DNA from: Prasinococcaceae sp. CCMP 1430
Lineage: Eukaryota; Prasinodermophyta; Palmophyllophyceae; Prasinococcales; Prasinococcaceae
Direction: 5' to 3'
DNA length: 25,889 bases
Assembly: GCA_013416795.1 (NCBI GenBank)
Contig: RQSC01000019.1
Location: 7,648 to 33,536, forward strand
Part shown: piece after piece, positions 1-8,463 of the stretch
Layout: every line of letters begins with the position of its first letter
Numbering within the stretch: position 1 is the first letter of the stretch
Program-made: the position numbers and the translations under genes
Notes under the pieces: generated by a model
Seen by the model: the letters and a program-made list of their open reading frames with translations, nothing else
Databases searched by the model: none
What the model was told of the DNA's origin: nothing

Positions 1-160
1 GGGCGGAACGCGAGCGACGACATCGCGGGCGCGGCCGGCGGCGCAGGGCGGTGCGCTGGCCCCTCGCGCGCGTCGAGTGGCGCGAGAGAGCGCCCGCACG
101 CCCCCGAAACGCGCTCGAGCGCACCCGCGAACACACCCGCGCGCACGCAAGAGCGCTCAC

Positions 161-254
161 GCGCACGCACGCACACACACACACACACACGCACACACAC
201 ACACGCACGCACACACACACACACACGCACGCACGCACGCACACACACGCACGT
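161..254. repeat. Imperfect (AC)n microsatellite
   Basis: Alternating AC units interrupted by GC cover this stretch. No gene can be assigned to it. The His/Thr-rich or Cys/Val-rich reading frames across it are translations of the repeat. Similar CA-rich tracts elsewhere in the window form the 3' half of introns, so this could be an intron end (an AG follows at 256-257). No flanking exon is recognisable. Confidence 0.9.
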
Positions 255-723
255 CCAGGCAGCCCCGCGGCGCGCGCGCGCGCGCCCGGCGCCGCCGTCC
301 ACGCGCGCGCGGCCGCCGGCGCCCTACATTCTCGCGCCGCGCATTTCGGCGCCGCGCGCGCGCTCGGGCGCAGGTCAAAATGAGGTGCCACCTCGCAGAG
401 AAGCGGGCAATTCGAGCGCGGAGCCCGCGCGCGCGCGCGTCGCGCGATCCGCGCGCCGCCCGAATTCCCTCCCCGCGGTTTACATTTGCGTTCATTTGTG
501 ACGATATCGTACGGAAATGAACACAATTGACGTCGACTTCCGTGCGTCCTTTTCGGTTGCGCGCGGGCGGGGCCGATCGGGGGGCGCCGCAAGCAGAAAA
601 AAAAAGCCCGCCAAAAAACGCACGCGTTTTGACGAAGGCGCCCCTTCAAAAAAAAAAACGCGGGCGCGGGCCAACGCCACGTCGAAACCACGCAGCGAAG
701 CCCGCATGAACTAAAAAAAAAAC

Positions 724-743
724 AAATCAAAATCAAAATCAAA
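724..743 (+). repeat. (AAAATC)n hexamer tract
   Basis: About three tandem AAAATC units lie in the A-rich region about 350 bases before the PhyH-like exon. The same hexamer is repeated at 13029-13057, upstream of the DNAJC11 gene. It may be a shared promoter-proximal element or only a simple repeat. Confidence 0.7.
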
Positions 744-783
744 CATAAAAAATCAACATCTCAAAGCGGTCTCAAATAGACCC

Positions 784-791
784 TATAAATA
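784..791 (+). promoter_or_regulatory. TATA-like box
   Basis: TATAAATA stands in an AT-rich island about 300 bases before the first recognisable PhyH-like coding sequence on the same strand. The match and the base composition support a core promoter. No transcript start is visible, and TATA boxes are not known to be general in this kind of genome. Confidence 0.3.
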
Positions 792-1088
792 AACCTTTAA
801 TGTGCGTTGTCATAACCTAAACTCCCGCGCTTCGGGCGCGCGCTCGGGAGCTCGAGCGGCGGCGGCGCCACAGCGCAAGCAGCGGAGCCGCCCCTCTCCC
901 CCCTCGAGCCCGACCGGCGGGAGCGGCACAGCGCAGGCGGACGCACTGCCCCCCCCCGGACCCCACTACTACACCATAGACACACACACACGCGCGCGCG
1001 CGCATTACCCCATCCCGCACACACAGCACGCCGCCCCTCGCGGGGTCGCTCCCTCTGCGCCGCGAGGTGGCGGCGGCGTGTTGAGCAG

Positions 1089-2097
1089 GGCGCGCGCGCG
1101 AGCCCGCCGCGCGAGCCACGTGCCGCGCACGGATACGTCGTGCTCGCGCGCGACGCGCACCGCGCGGGGGCGGACCTGGTGGCCGGCGCGCGACGCGTGG
1201 CGTATCGCCAGCTCGGGCAGGCGGCGCGCGGCGAGAGCGAGCAGAGCGACGCCAACACCGACGCGGCGGTGCTCGCGCTCTACCACTCGTCAGCGGTGCG
1301 CCGCACCGTGGAGGACCTTCTCGGCGGCGCGACCGCGCGCGTTGGGAGCGCACAGATTGCCGCGCGCTGGCCGGGGGAGCACTGCGCTGGGCGAGGGGCG
1401 TTCGAGGTCCCGCCGTGGTTCGATAGTCACTATCACATCGACGGTCTCGCAACTCCCGATGGCAGCTCGCGCGTGCCACCCGGAGAAATGCACGCGTTCG
1501 ACGCGCTGGTGGGAGTCGCCCTCGACGACAGCGGCTCGGAGCCCTTCCACGGCAACCTAATGGCATGGCCGGGGTCGCACCACCGCCTCGCGCACATGTG
1601 CGCCACCACGGAGCTGGCATCGCACCTGCGCGATTGCGGCATAGAGGCGCTGCCCAGGCCCCACGAGCTGCCCGGTCAGGCGTCGCACCCCGCAATGCAG
1701 GTGACCATGCGCGCCGGCGACGTCGTGATCCTCAATTACCTCACTTGCCACTCGGTGGCGCCACACACCGGCGACACGCCGAGGCTGATGGCGTACTTTC
1801 GCGTGACCGCCAACACCAGGTGCGCGCGCGCGTGCGCGCGCGAGCGCCGCCCTCGTTGCCCGGCCGCACCTTTGGAGGCTCACCCTTCGCCGCGCGCCCA
1901 CGCCCGGACGCATCACCTACGCCGCCGCGCGCAGCTCGGGTGTCCACGCCGCGACGCCCGAGGTGTCCCTCCGCGCAGGGAGCCCGTGGGCGCGCTGGCC
2001 GGGTCTGCGCGAGGAGCTGCAAGTAGCGGACGCGGAGGAGGCCTCGCTCGCCGAGGCGCAGGAGGCCACCGCGAGGAGCGAGCTCGCCGCGGCGTGA
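1089..2097 (+). CDS. Phytanoyl-CoA dioxygenase (PhyH)-like 2OG-Fe(II) oxygenase, 5' end uncertain
   Basis: This protein probably hydroxylates a small molecule using Fe(II), O2 and 2-oxoglutarate; the substrate cannot be predicted. Near the N-terminus is the family-typical GYVVL. The double-stranded beta-helix follows: HID (in SHYHIDG, about 1429-1449) supplies the first His and the Asp iron ligands. CHSVAPHTGDTPRLMAYFR (about 1747-1803) supplies the distal His and the Arg that binds 2-oxoglutarate. An intron at 1820-1934 (gtgcgc...gcgcag) splits an AGC codon. The second exon, 1935-2097, has the usual PhyH ending with SPWARWPGLRE. The spliced product is about 298 residues from 1089, close to family length. 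There is no ATG in frame near the start. I placed the boundary after an AG at 1088, so a short upstream exon with the start codon is probably unseen. It converges on the next gene, with 98 bases between stop codons. Confidence 0.8.
1820..1934 (+). other. Intron of the PhyH-like gene
   Basis: This 115-nt GT-AG intron joins the PhyH core to its C-terminal exon in frame. The 5' end is an alternating GC/GT tract and the 3' end has no clear polypyrimidine tract. Confidence 0.7.
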
Positions 2098-2195
2098 GCT
2101 GCGCTCCTATTATGCACAAGGTGTACTCTTACATGCCGCGAGCGTCTTCGTCTGGAGTGCGCGCCGCCCGGCCCGCCCCCGACAGGCGGACGCTT

Positions 2196-4667
2196 TCACA
2201 CTGCCACGCTGGCCTCCATGAAGTCGTCGAAGCGGTCGAAGCGGAAGCCGCCCCCCGACACACGCGGGCCGCGCACAGAGCCTTGCCCGCTCGGAGCGTC
2301 CTCGTCCTCCCACGGGCCCCCATCGGTAAGATCGATATCGGCAAGCGTTCGAGGCGCGTTCCCCGTTCCTTTGGTCTCACCACGCGAAGTATCGGACAGA
2401 GGTCGCTGCGGCCCTGCCGTCAGTCGCCGCCGCCGCGGCGTCCCAGGCGGCGCGGGCGAGCGAATTATGGCGGACGTAGGTCTCGCGCGCGCGCCGAGTG
2501 CCAGCGCCTGCGCCTGCGTGTGCGCCAGCTTCCCGCCAGCGCGCGACATTCGAGACGCATGACTGGGAGAGCGTGAGCGCGCACCCGTGGTCGGGTGCGC
2601 CGATGCGGGCCGCGCCTGTGCACCCGCAGCGCGCCTGTTGTCGGCGTCGTCGTAGCCCATCTCTGCCCCCGCCCCCGCGAGGAAGGGTCGCAAGCCACCG
2701 CCGGGCGGTGGGCGGCCCGGTCGCGCTCGCGCCTGGCGGCTCTTGAGCTTCTTGAGTTCGAATTGCGACTGCTTGGATTTGGACGCAAGCGTCGTCCCGC
2801 GCTCGCTGTGGGTCGAGCCAGGGGCACCGCCGCTGCCCCCGTGCATGGGCCTATCGCCGACGTGCTTCTCAAGGGCCGCCATGGCGGCTTCACGCACCTC
2901 CTTGATGGATGCAGCCAGCTGCTTGGCCTCCGCCGCCGCCTCTTCGCGCGCACCGCTCGCTGCAGCATCGATCGCCGCTCTCAGCGACGCCGTAATCTCG
3001 GCGCTCCCCTCGCGGAGCGCCTGTGTGGCCTCGTGCCGCGCGTCGTCCACTTTCGGCAGTATGGTCGCCTCGGCGATCGCTGGAGCACCGTCGGCGGTTT
3101 CCTGCGCGCGCGCGGCGCGCTCGAGTGCTGTGTCCGCCATCGTCTGAGCGGCGGCCGCCGCGCCTGCCGCCTCGGCGATAGCCTCCTTCGTGGCCATGCC
3201 CAGTACGTCATCCTCTGTGGCGTGTACGCGATGCTCCAATACTTCGAGCTCGCGCGCCAGGCGCGTGACTTCTCGCACCTCCTCTTTGCGCGCGAACTCT
3301 TGTTCGATGCGCGCCAGGTGCGCGCGCAGTGCAGACCGCGCAGCCTCTTCTGCCTGCGACAGTCCCGCACGCAGCTCCGCGCGCAGATCGGAGAGCGTAG
3401 GCCCCGACTCTTGTGAGGCCAGGGCGTCCGCGATTGCGTGCGTGGCGGCCACAGATGCCGCGCGCGCTTCCGCGGCAGTTGCCCCGACGACAGCGGTGGC
3501 GCACCGATGGCCATCCAGTGCCGCTTCGGACGACTGCGAGCTGGCGACGCTGCTGTTGCGCTCTCGTGTGCCTGCTCCCTCGTCCTCTCCGTCGTTTCCG
3601 TCGCTCTCCTCAATCACGCCCTCCCCTGCCGTCGCGGACGCGTGCGCCTCGGTGGCTGCGGCGGCGGTAGCGGTGCGGGACGTCGGCACGGCGCCCGCCA
3701 TCTCCGCTATGGCCATCGACATCCTCCGTCCGCTCGACTGAATCATCAGCGACACCTTGGTGGCGAGCTCGGATCGCAGCGTCTCCACCTCGTTGCTGAG
3801 GGCTGCCACCCGCGCCTCGGCACCCGCCGCGCGCTCCTCCGCAATCGACGCACGCATCAGCGCGCGCTCGGCGGCAGCGGCCGCGTCCTTTGCGACCTGC
3901 GCTAGAGATTCAACCTGGCGGCGGTCGAAGGCCAGCGAGTTTTGCGATACGCCCGGCGAGGCTCGCTTTGCCTCCGAACGCGCGATTCCGGCAAGCTCCC
4001 TGTGCAGACGATCGGTGTTCTCCTGGAGCGTCTGCGTGAGTTGCAGGCGCAGCTGCGCCCTGCTCGCGTCGCGCTGCTCGTGCAGCTCCTCCGCGAGGCC
4101 GCGGGCGCGCACGTCCAGCGCGTCCGCCACGTCGGCCCTCAGCTGCGCCATGCCATCGACGGCAGCCCTCGCGGCGAGCTCGTTGAGCTCTGATGCCGAC
4201 CGAGTGGACTTGGCCTCGATGAGCGCCACCCGTCGCTTGAGCTCGTCCTCGAGGTCCATCCCCTTGGCCGAGGCCGCATTCGCCGCGCTCTCCGCCGCTG
4301 CCGCGCGTGCCTCGAGGCTGCGAGCAAGCGAAGCGCACCGCTCGTCCACGGCCTCACCAACGAGCCCGTGCAGAGTGTGGTTGCTGGGCATGCTCTCAAG
4401 CTTTGCCGTCGTTTCCGTCGCCTGCGCTGTGAGCGCCGCGATCTCGGCGCGCAGCGCGCCCACATCGCGCTCCGTGCGCTCCGTGTGATCGGCGGCCGCC
4501 TCCCGAAGCCCTCGGCTGAGCTCGCGGCTGAGCTCGTCGGCGCGCTCGTTGGCGCCCTGCAATCCGCGGCGCACCTCGACCTCGAGAGCCGTCACGCGCG
4601 CCTGCGCCTCCGCCGTCAGCTCATCGAGCACAGTTGTATCGAGGGTGAAGTTGAGCAGCCCCGCCAT
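2196..4667 (-). CDS. Uncharacterised 823-residue coiled-coil protein with a basic, disordered C-terminal tail
   Basis: One uninterrupted reading frame starts at an ATG (4665-4667) whose product begins MAGLLNFTLDTTVLDEL. Residues 1 to about 600 are Ala/Glu/Arg-rich with heptad-like spacing, which predicts long alpha-helical coiled coils. They are broken by an acidic, Ser/Thr-rich linker (EESDGNDGEDEGAG). The last 200 residues are low-complexity and basic, with two RPxSA-type motifs (RPASAHP, RPTSAII) and a Pro/Arg stretch. The protein ends in an acidic segment and a short tail, FDRFDDFMEASVAV. No signal peptide or membrane segment is visible. RPxSA motifs in coiled-coil proteins are frequent in flagellar and cytoskeletal proteins, so a structural or flagellar role is possible but not shown. 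I recognise no named family. It converges on the PhyH-like gene. Confidence 0.75.
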   Translation of the reverse strand: MAGLLNFTLDTTVLDELTAEAQARVTALEVEVRRGLQGANERADELSRELSRGLREAAADHTERTERDVGALRAEIAALTAQATETTAKLESMPSNHTLHGLVGEAVDERCASLARSLEARAAAAESAANAASAKGMDLEDELKRRVALIEAKSTRSASELNELAARAAVDGMAQLRADVADALDVRARGLAEELHEQRDASRAQLRLQLTQTLQENTDRLHRELAGIARSEAKRASPGVSQNSLAFDRRQVESLAQVAKDAAAAAERALMRASIAEERAAGAEARVAALSNEVETLRSELATKVSLMIQSSGRRMSMAIAEMAGAVPTSRTATAAAATEAHASATAGEGVIEESDGNDGEDEGAGTRERNSSVASSQSSEAALDGHRCATAVVGATAAEARAASVAATHAIADALASQESGPTLSDLRAELRAGLSQAEEAARSALRAHLARIEQEFARKEEVREVTRLARELEVLEHRVHATEDDVLGMATKEAIAEAAGAAAAAQTMADTALERAARAQETADGAPAIAEATILPKVDDARHEATQALREGSAEITASLRAAIDAAASGAREEAAAEAKQLAASIKEVREAAMAALEKHVGDRPMHGGSGGAPGSTHSERGTTLASKSKQSQFELKKLKSRQARARPGRPPPGGGLRPFLAGAGAEMGYDDADNRRAAGAQARPASAHPTTGARSRSPSHASRMSRAGGKLAHTQAQALALGARARPTSAIIRSPAPPGTPRRRRLTAGPQRPLSDTSRGETKGTGNAPRTLADIDLTDGGPWEDEDAPSGQGSVRGPRVSGGGFRFDRFDDFMEASVAV

Positions 4668-5443
4668 GGCGCGCCTTGCTGCGCTGGGCGCACGCGCGGG
4701 CCCGCAGGGCAGGCGCCCGCGCCGCGCGTCTCTGGCGCGGCGACCACCCTCCCGAATGCTCCCTCGCCGCGGCGCGCACGCATCACACCCGCCGCCCATC
4801 CATCGCGCTCGCGCACACGCAAGGCCTCGCCCTCAATACGAGCGCACGCGTCCGCGTGCGCACGCCAGCACGCACGCACACGCCTCTCATCCCTTCATCC
4901 CCCCCTTACCCCCTACCCCCACACCCACACCTAACCACCCGCCCTCCCGCCCGTCATCCGCACCCCACAGCGCGGGTGCGCACTCGCCCCGATGCGCATA
5001 CTTTCCCGTGGGTATTTATGACATTATAAACAATGTATACAGTCCCTCACGTCGACGAGGCGGTTCGGTTCGGTTCCCCCGCGGCGCGCGCCCGTTCCGG
5101 CGCCGATCGGACGCGCGCGCGCCGGCCGAGCGCGGCTGTGGTAACCCTGTTACCTGAACCCAAATGCGGTCCCGCGCGCGCGCCACGGCGCACGCGAGGC
5201 GGCGCGCGCGCGCGATCGCGTCCCAAGCGGGCGCTTTGGAGGCGGGTGACCCTCACTGCCGCCCGCGAGGAGCGCCGCAGCACCTTCGCCGAGCGGGCGC
5301 CGTGACTGACCCCCGTCCCAACGAGTGCCTCTGTTGATGTCTTGAATGCATGATTATGTGAGTGCGTATGGCATGCTGTGGGTGTGGGCGCGCGCGCGCG
5401 CGCATGATTTGGATTTGGCGGTGTAGTTGGGTGAGAAGGAGAG
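4668..5443. other. Intergenic region between two minus-strand genes
   Basis: No coding sequence could be supported. Positions 4668-5010 are C-rich DNA upstream of the coiled-coil gene. Positions 5011-5042 form a short AT-rich island. Positions 5043-5440 are GC-rich with several CG-alternating tracts and presumably include the 3' untranslated region of the binding-protein-like gene. Confidence 0.5.
5012..5034 (-). promoter_or_regulatory. AT-rich TATA-like island
   Basis: Read on the minus strand, this stretch holds TTTATAAT and CATAAATA in a region that is otherwise over 65% GC. It lies about 350 bases before the ATG of the coiled-coil gene and is a possible core promoter. Only base composition and motif resemblance support it. 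Confidence 0.2.
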
Positions 5444-5797
5444 CTAGACGGCCTTGCACTTCTTCTTCTTGTAGACGCAGCCGTCCTCCTTGCCGCACTT
5501 CTTCTTCGACAGGCCGTCGCACAGCGGCGCGGCCTCGATGGCCTTGCACTTCTTCTTCTTGTAGAGGCAGCCATCGACGGCCTTGCACTTCTTCTTCGAC
5601 AGGCCGTCGCACAGAGGCGCGGCCGCGATGGCCTTGCACTTTTTGTTCTTGTAGAGGCAGCCATCGACGGCCTTGCACTTCTTCTTCGACAGGCCGTCGC
5701 ACAGAGGCGCGGCCTCGGCGGCCTTGCACTTCTTGTTCTTGTAGACGCAGCCGTCGACGGCCTTGCACTTCTTCTTCGAGAGGCCGTCGCACACATC
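5444..5797 (-). repeat. Four tandem 90-bp coding repeats (Cys/Lys-rich module)
   Basis: Four copies of a 90-bp unit encode CDGLSKKKCKAVDGC-type modules. The unit nearest the stop differs most (KKCGKEDGC instead of KKCKAVDGC). The very high DNA identity between units suggests recent unequal duplication or gene conversion. Confidence 0.9.
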
Positions 5798-7090
5798 AGC
5801 ATCCTCAGGGAAGGCGATCGCAAGGTCGGCACACGCGTGGGAGACGTCGACGTACGGGCTGGGCTGCGTGACGTCGGGGCAGTCGGACTCAGCGAGCACG
5901 GTGGGAACCTCGCCCGAGGCGATGTCGCGGAACCAGAGCGCCTCCTCCGCGTCGCCCGCAGAGCTGCCGTGGATGCCGCGCGCGAGGTCCTGCAGGGTAG
6001 CGTCGCCGAAGGGGACGGCGCCCTCAAACCAGTCCATGCTGCCCGTGGCGGAGATGATGCCGTCCTCGCGCAGGACCGTGGTCACGCCCTCCGGCAGGGC
6101 CTCGACGCCGTACGTCGTCAGCATCGCCGCCAGGTCGTACGAGGTCGGGTCGTACGAGTAGGTCTCGTCGATGACCACCGACACGTCGTTCGCCTCAAGG
6201 TACGCAAACAGCTCGGCAGCCGACGCGAAGCCGACGTGGGAAACGTCGCCGGTCCAGGCACTGACCTGCACCTCGACGTCCGACAGGTCCACGTTGCGGC
6301 CGCCGGCGTCCGCGATGAGCGCCACCTTGTAGGCGGCCACCGAAACCTGGTACTCGGGGGGGTCGGCCCAGGTGTAGTAGTTGATGAAAGCCACGCCGGG
6401 CCTCTCGTCCTCCGGCACCGCCGAGCCGCCGGCGACGGTGCACTCGTAGCGCTCCGCGATCTCGGCGAAGGCGCCCTCGGCTTGGGCCTCCTTGTTGAAG
6501 AAGAGCGAGACGAATTTGATCCACTCGGAGCGGTGGAGCGGCCCGGGGTCGGCCGTGGCGGTGAACGCAACCGACTTGGGCTGCGATGGGTCGGCGGAGG
6601 AGCCGAACAGCGCGTCGACGGAGTCCATCATGGCGGCGTACTCCTCCGGGTCGCCCGGGCTGTAGTAGGCGTTCGGGCTGGCCGTGGCCTGCTGGATGCC
6701 ATCAGCGTCGTCGAGGGCGCGCGCGGCATGCAGGCAGGGGTTGACCGCGACGGAGAAGTCCGCATACGCGATGGTCTCCCTCAGCCCAAGCTTCTCCAGG
6801 AAGGCGATGATCGTCGTGTCGGTGACCGCAACGCTCTGCAGCGGGACGGCGAAGTGCTTGGCGTCCGCGGGCACCTCCGGCGGCACGGGCGCCGAGCCGC
6901 ACGTGGTGAGCACGTACGTCTCGTTGAACCCGGGCGCGAGGTTGCGCACCAGCTTGTAGTTGGGGAAGTACGAAACCTCGAAGTCCTCCGAGATGCGAAC
7001 CACCGCATCGGGCGCCGGCGCGCTCGGGTGCGGCGCCACCAGCGACGTGCCCTTGGCCAGACCGAGCGGGTCGAACGACGACAGGCGCGC
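5444..7090 (-). CDS. Periplasmic-binding-protein-like (TroA/FecB-type) protein with four C-terminal Cys/Lys-rich repeats, 5' end missing
   Basis: About 410 residues resemble the eukaryotic branch of the metal/siderophore/cobalamin-binding protein fold: EDFEVSYFPNYKLVRN, NETYVLTTCG, a VPLQSVAVTDTTIIAFLEKLG segment, SEWIKFVSLFFNKEA and VAFINYYTWADPPEY. Bacterial relatives deliver ligands to ABC importers. Algal and fungal homologues are usually secreted and of unknown ligand. The C-terminus has four near-identical 30-residue units, each with cysteines spaced C-x7-C-x5-C-x6-C and many lysines. The frame is open to 7090 with a stop at 7091-7093, and there is no ATG before the conserved region. 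The start and the expected signal peptide must therefore lie in an upstream exon. No such exon is found, because an unrelated plus-strand fragment begins at 7085. Extracellular location is an inference from the family and the Cys content. Confidence 0.7.
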   Translation of the reverse strand, partial: ARLSSFDPLGLAKGTSLVAPHPSAPAPDAVVRISEDFEVSYFPNYKLVRNLAPGFNETYVLTTCGSAPVPPEVPADAKHFAVPLQSVAVTDTTIIAFLEKLGLRETIAYADFSVAVNPCLHAARALDDADGIQQATASPNAYYSPGDPEEYAAMMDSVDALFGSSADPSQPKSVAFTATADPGPLHRSEWIKFVSLFFNKEAQAEGAFAEIAERYECTVAGGSAVPEDERPGVAFINYYTWADPPEYQVSVAAYKVALIADAGGRNVDLSDVEVQVSAWTGDVSHVGFASAAELFAYLEANDVSVVIDETYSYDPTSYDLAAMLTTYGVEALPEGVTTVLREDGIISATGSMDWFEGAVPFGDATLQDLARGIHGSSAGDAEEALWFRDIASGEVPTVLAESDCPDVTQPSPYVDVSHACADLAIAFPEDADVCDGLSKKKCKAVDGCVYKNKKCKAAEAAPLCDGLSKKKCKAVDGCLYKNKKCKAIAAAPLCDGLSKKKCKAVDGCLYKKKKCKAIEAAPLCDGLSKKKCGKEDGCVYKKKKCKAV

Positions 7091-7380
7091 TCACAAGCTA
7101 CGATGTCGACGTCCAGTACACCGCATCCTTCGGCGAGTTCACAAATGGGGGAGAGCTGTGCGTCGAGCGCGACGCGCGAACGGTGGCTGTGGTGAACACA
7201 CGCGGGCGAGTCGTTTGCGCCGACGGCCGCTGTGTCCACTGGGTGCGGCCCTATCTGGGCGAGCGCTGGTCGGTCGTCTGGTTTCGCACGCGCGGGAAGG
7301 TTGCGCCGCGTGGTCAGGCTGTGCCTGGCGTGCGCGAAGGGGCCGTCGCGGACGGCCCTGCCGACCGCGCATGTCTGTAA
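7085..7380 (+). pseudogene. C-terminal half of a 2OG-Fe(II) oxygenase-like domain
   Basis: The frame gives SYDVDVQYTASFGEFTNGGE, then a block with RGRVVCADGRCVHWVRPY and GERWSVVWF, ending at a TAA (7378-7380). The pattern of FTNGGEL followed by DGR-x-VHWVxPYxGxRWSVVWF matches the second half of a double-stranded beta-helix oxygenase. In it the His is the distal iron ligand and the Arg binds 2-oxoglutarate. The first half, with the HxD pair, is missing, and no exon for it is found upstream. There the opposite strand encodes the binding-protein-like gene. An AG at 7083-7084 could be a splice acceptor, so this may be the last exon of a real gene cut by a rearrangement or assembly join. Confidence 0.5.
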
Positions 7381-7617
7381 TAATATGGAAGAGGCAAGGG
7401 CGGAACGCGGGGAGCTCAGTATAATGGCTGACACCGCAGCAGGTGCAATTACAAGCCCGAGAGCTCGGGAGAGGGCAGGTGTGTGTTTCGCGTGGCGGGC
7501 TTTCTATGTCGAGTGCGCGCGCTCTCTCCTTCTGGAACAGGAGCGCCCGCGCGCTGCGGTTTTTTTTTTGTCCCGCGTGCTCCATCGCGTACACTCGCCA
7601 GTGCAACCGTGCGCCGC
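7381..7617. other. Region between the 2OG fragment and the 14-3-3 exon
   Basis: No gene is seen. The stretch has a T9 run at 7561-7569 and presumably contains the 3' untranslated sequences of the two convergent gene ends. It contains no recognised terminator or RNA gene. Confidence 0.4.
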
Positions 7618-7917
7618 TTACTCCGCGTCCTGCACCTGCACGTCGCCGCCCTCTTCACCCTCGCCGCCCTCGAGGTCGCTGGTCCACAGCGTCAGGTTGT
7701 CCCGCAGCAGCTGCATGATGAGGGTGCTGTCCTTGTAGGAGTCCTCCGAGAGCGTGTCGAGCTCCTGAATCGCGTCATCGAACGCTTTTTTCGCCAGCTG
7801 GCAAGCGCGCTCGGGCGCGCTCAGGATCTCGTAGTAGAACACCGAAAAGTTGAGCGCGAGGCCCAGGCGAATGGGGTGCGTGGGGTCGAGCTCCTCGTCC
7901 GCGATCTCAGTCGCGGC
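7618..7917 (-). CDS. 14-3-3 protein, last exon only
   Basis: 14-3-3 proteins are dimeric adaptors that bind phosphorylated Ser/Thr motifs in signalling and metabolic enzymes. This exon encodes 99 residues with the unmistakable C-terminal core: [18 protein letters not shown], then [20 protein letters not shown] and [16 protein letters not shown] (helices 7 to 9). It finishes with an acidic tail and TAA. A minus-strand acceptor (tggtgcag) sits just before the first codon at 7917. The N-terminal 140 or so residues should lie in exons at higher coordinates. Instead there is an N at 7938, a long CA repeat and then a plus-strand exon of another gene. The missing part is nowhere in this window, so the gene is cut at the N. 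Confidence 0.93.
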   Translation of the reverse strand, partial: AATEIADEELDPTHPIRLGLALNFSVFYYEILSAPERACQLAKKAFDDAIQELDTLSEDSYKDSTLIMQLLRDNLTLWTSDLEGGEGEEGGDVQVQDAE

Positions 7918-7937
7918 CTGCACCAAAGCACACGGAC

Positions 7938-7938
7938 N
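7938..7938. other. Single ambiguous base at a likely assembly join
   Basis: One N lies exactly where the (CA)45 repeat begins, between the 14-3-3 exon on the minus strand and the histidine phosphatase exon on the plus strand. Each gene lacks its 5' part on the side facing this point. Confidence 0.7.

Positions 7939-8028
<90 letters not shown>
7939..8028. repeat. Perfect (CA)45 microsatellite
   Basis: The tract is 90 bases of uninterrupted CA. Read on the plus strand it would be the CA-rich 3' half of the intron before the phosphatase exon at 8043, which fits the intron pattern seen elsewhere in the window. Confidence 0.97.
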
Positions 8029-8029
<1 letters not shown>

Positions 8030-8135
8030 CCCGCGCTCGCAGGCGACAGCCGCCGCCCCGGTCTTCTACACGTCCCCCTTCTCGCGAGCGCGCGAGACGG
8101 CGGCGCTCGCCGCCGCGGCGCTCCCCGCGGCAGAG

Positions 8136-8154
8136 GTGTGTGCGTGCGTGTGTG

Positions 8155-8187
<33 letters not shown>

Positions 8188-8352
8188 GTGTGTGTGTGTG
8201 CGTGTGTATGTGTGTGTGTGTGCGTGTGTGTGCGTGTGTGAGATACGTGCTCGCGCGCTCGGTACGCACGCACGCTTACGCGCACGCGGCGCGCTCTCAC
8301 GCACGCGTACGCGTACGCACACGCACGCGTACGCACACGGGCGCGCGCGCAG
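8136..8352 (+). other. Intron with TG-rich 5' half and CA-rich 3' half
   Basis: The donor is GTGTGTGC and the acceptor GCGCGCGCAG. Bases 8136-8240 are almost pure TG/TGCG. Bases 8262-8345 are CA/CG-rich (ACGCAC units). The halves are mutually complementary and could pair into a long imperfect hairpin. There is no polypyrimidine tract before the acceptor. Confidence 0.75.
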
Positions 8353-8463
8353 GTGTCGCTCGCGCCCGGCCTGCGCGAGCGGTACTTCGGCGACGGCCTC
8401 GAGGGCGAGAGCGACGCGCGCTACGCCGAGGTGTGGGCCGCGGACGCGGAGGACGCGGAGACG

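Larger units (their letters stand above)
255..1088. other. Intergenic region upstream of the PhyH-like gene
   Basis: No convincing coding exon is seen. From about 480 to 800 the composition shifts to A-rich DNA with several runs of eight or more A, an (AAAATC)n tract and a TATA-like box. This resembles a 5' regulatory region. From 801 to 960 it is GC-rich without a recognisable protein. From about 980 to 1030 it is CA- and CG-repeat DNA, followed by an AG at 1087-1088 that may be the acceptor for the first recognisable exon of the downstream gene. A small upstream first exon could be hidden here, but I cannot identify it. Confidence 0.5.

Noticed and set aside
51-520. Overlapping His/Thr- and Cys/Val-rich reading frames over the AC repeat
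   Set aside because: They are translations of the microsatellite on both strands, without conserved sequence or plausible starts.
5837-7195. 452-codon plus-strand frame opposite the binding-protein-like gene
   Set aside because: The composition (Arg/Gly/Val/Asp) is that of an antisense shadow in GC-rich DNA. The minus strand carries clear homology and the coding repeats.
7939-8250. CRISPR-like regularity
   Set aside because: Dinucleotide microsatellites without spacers, in eukaryotic DNA.
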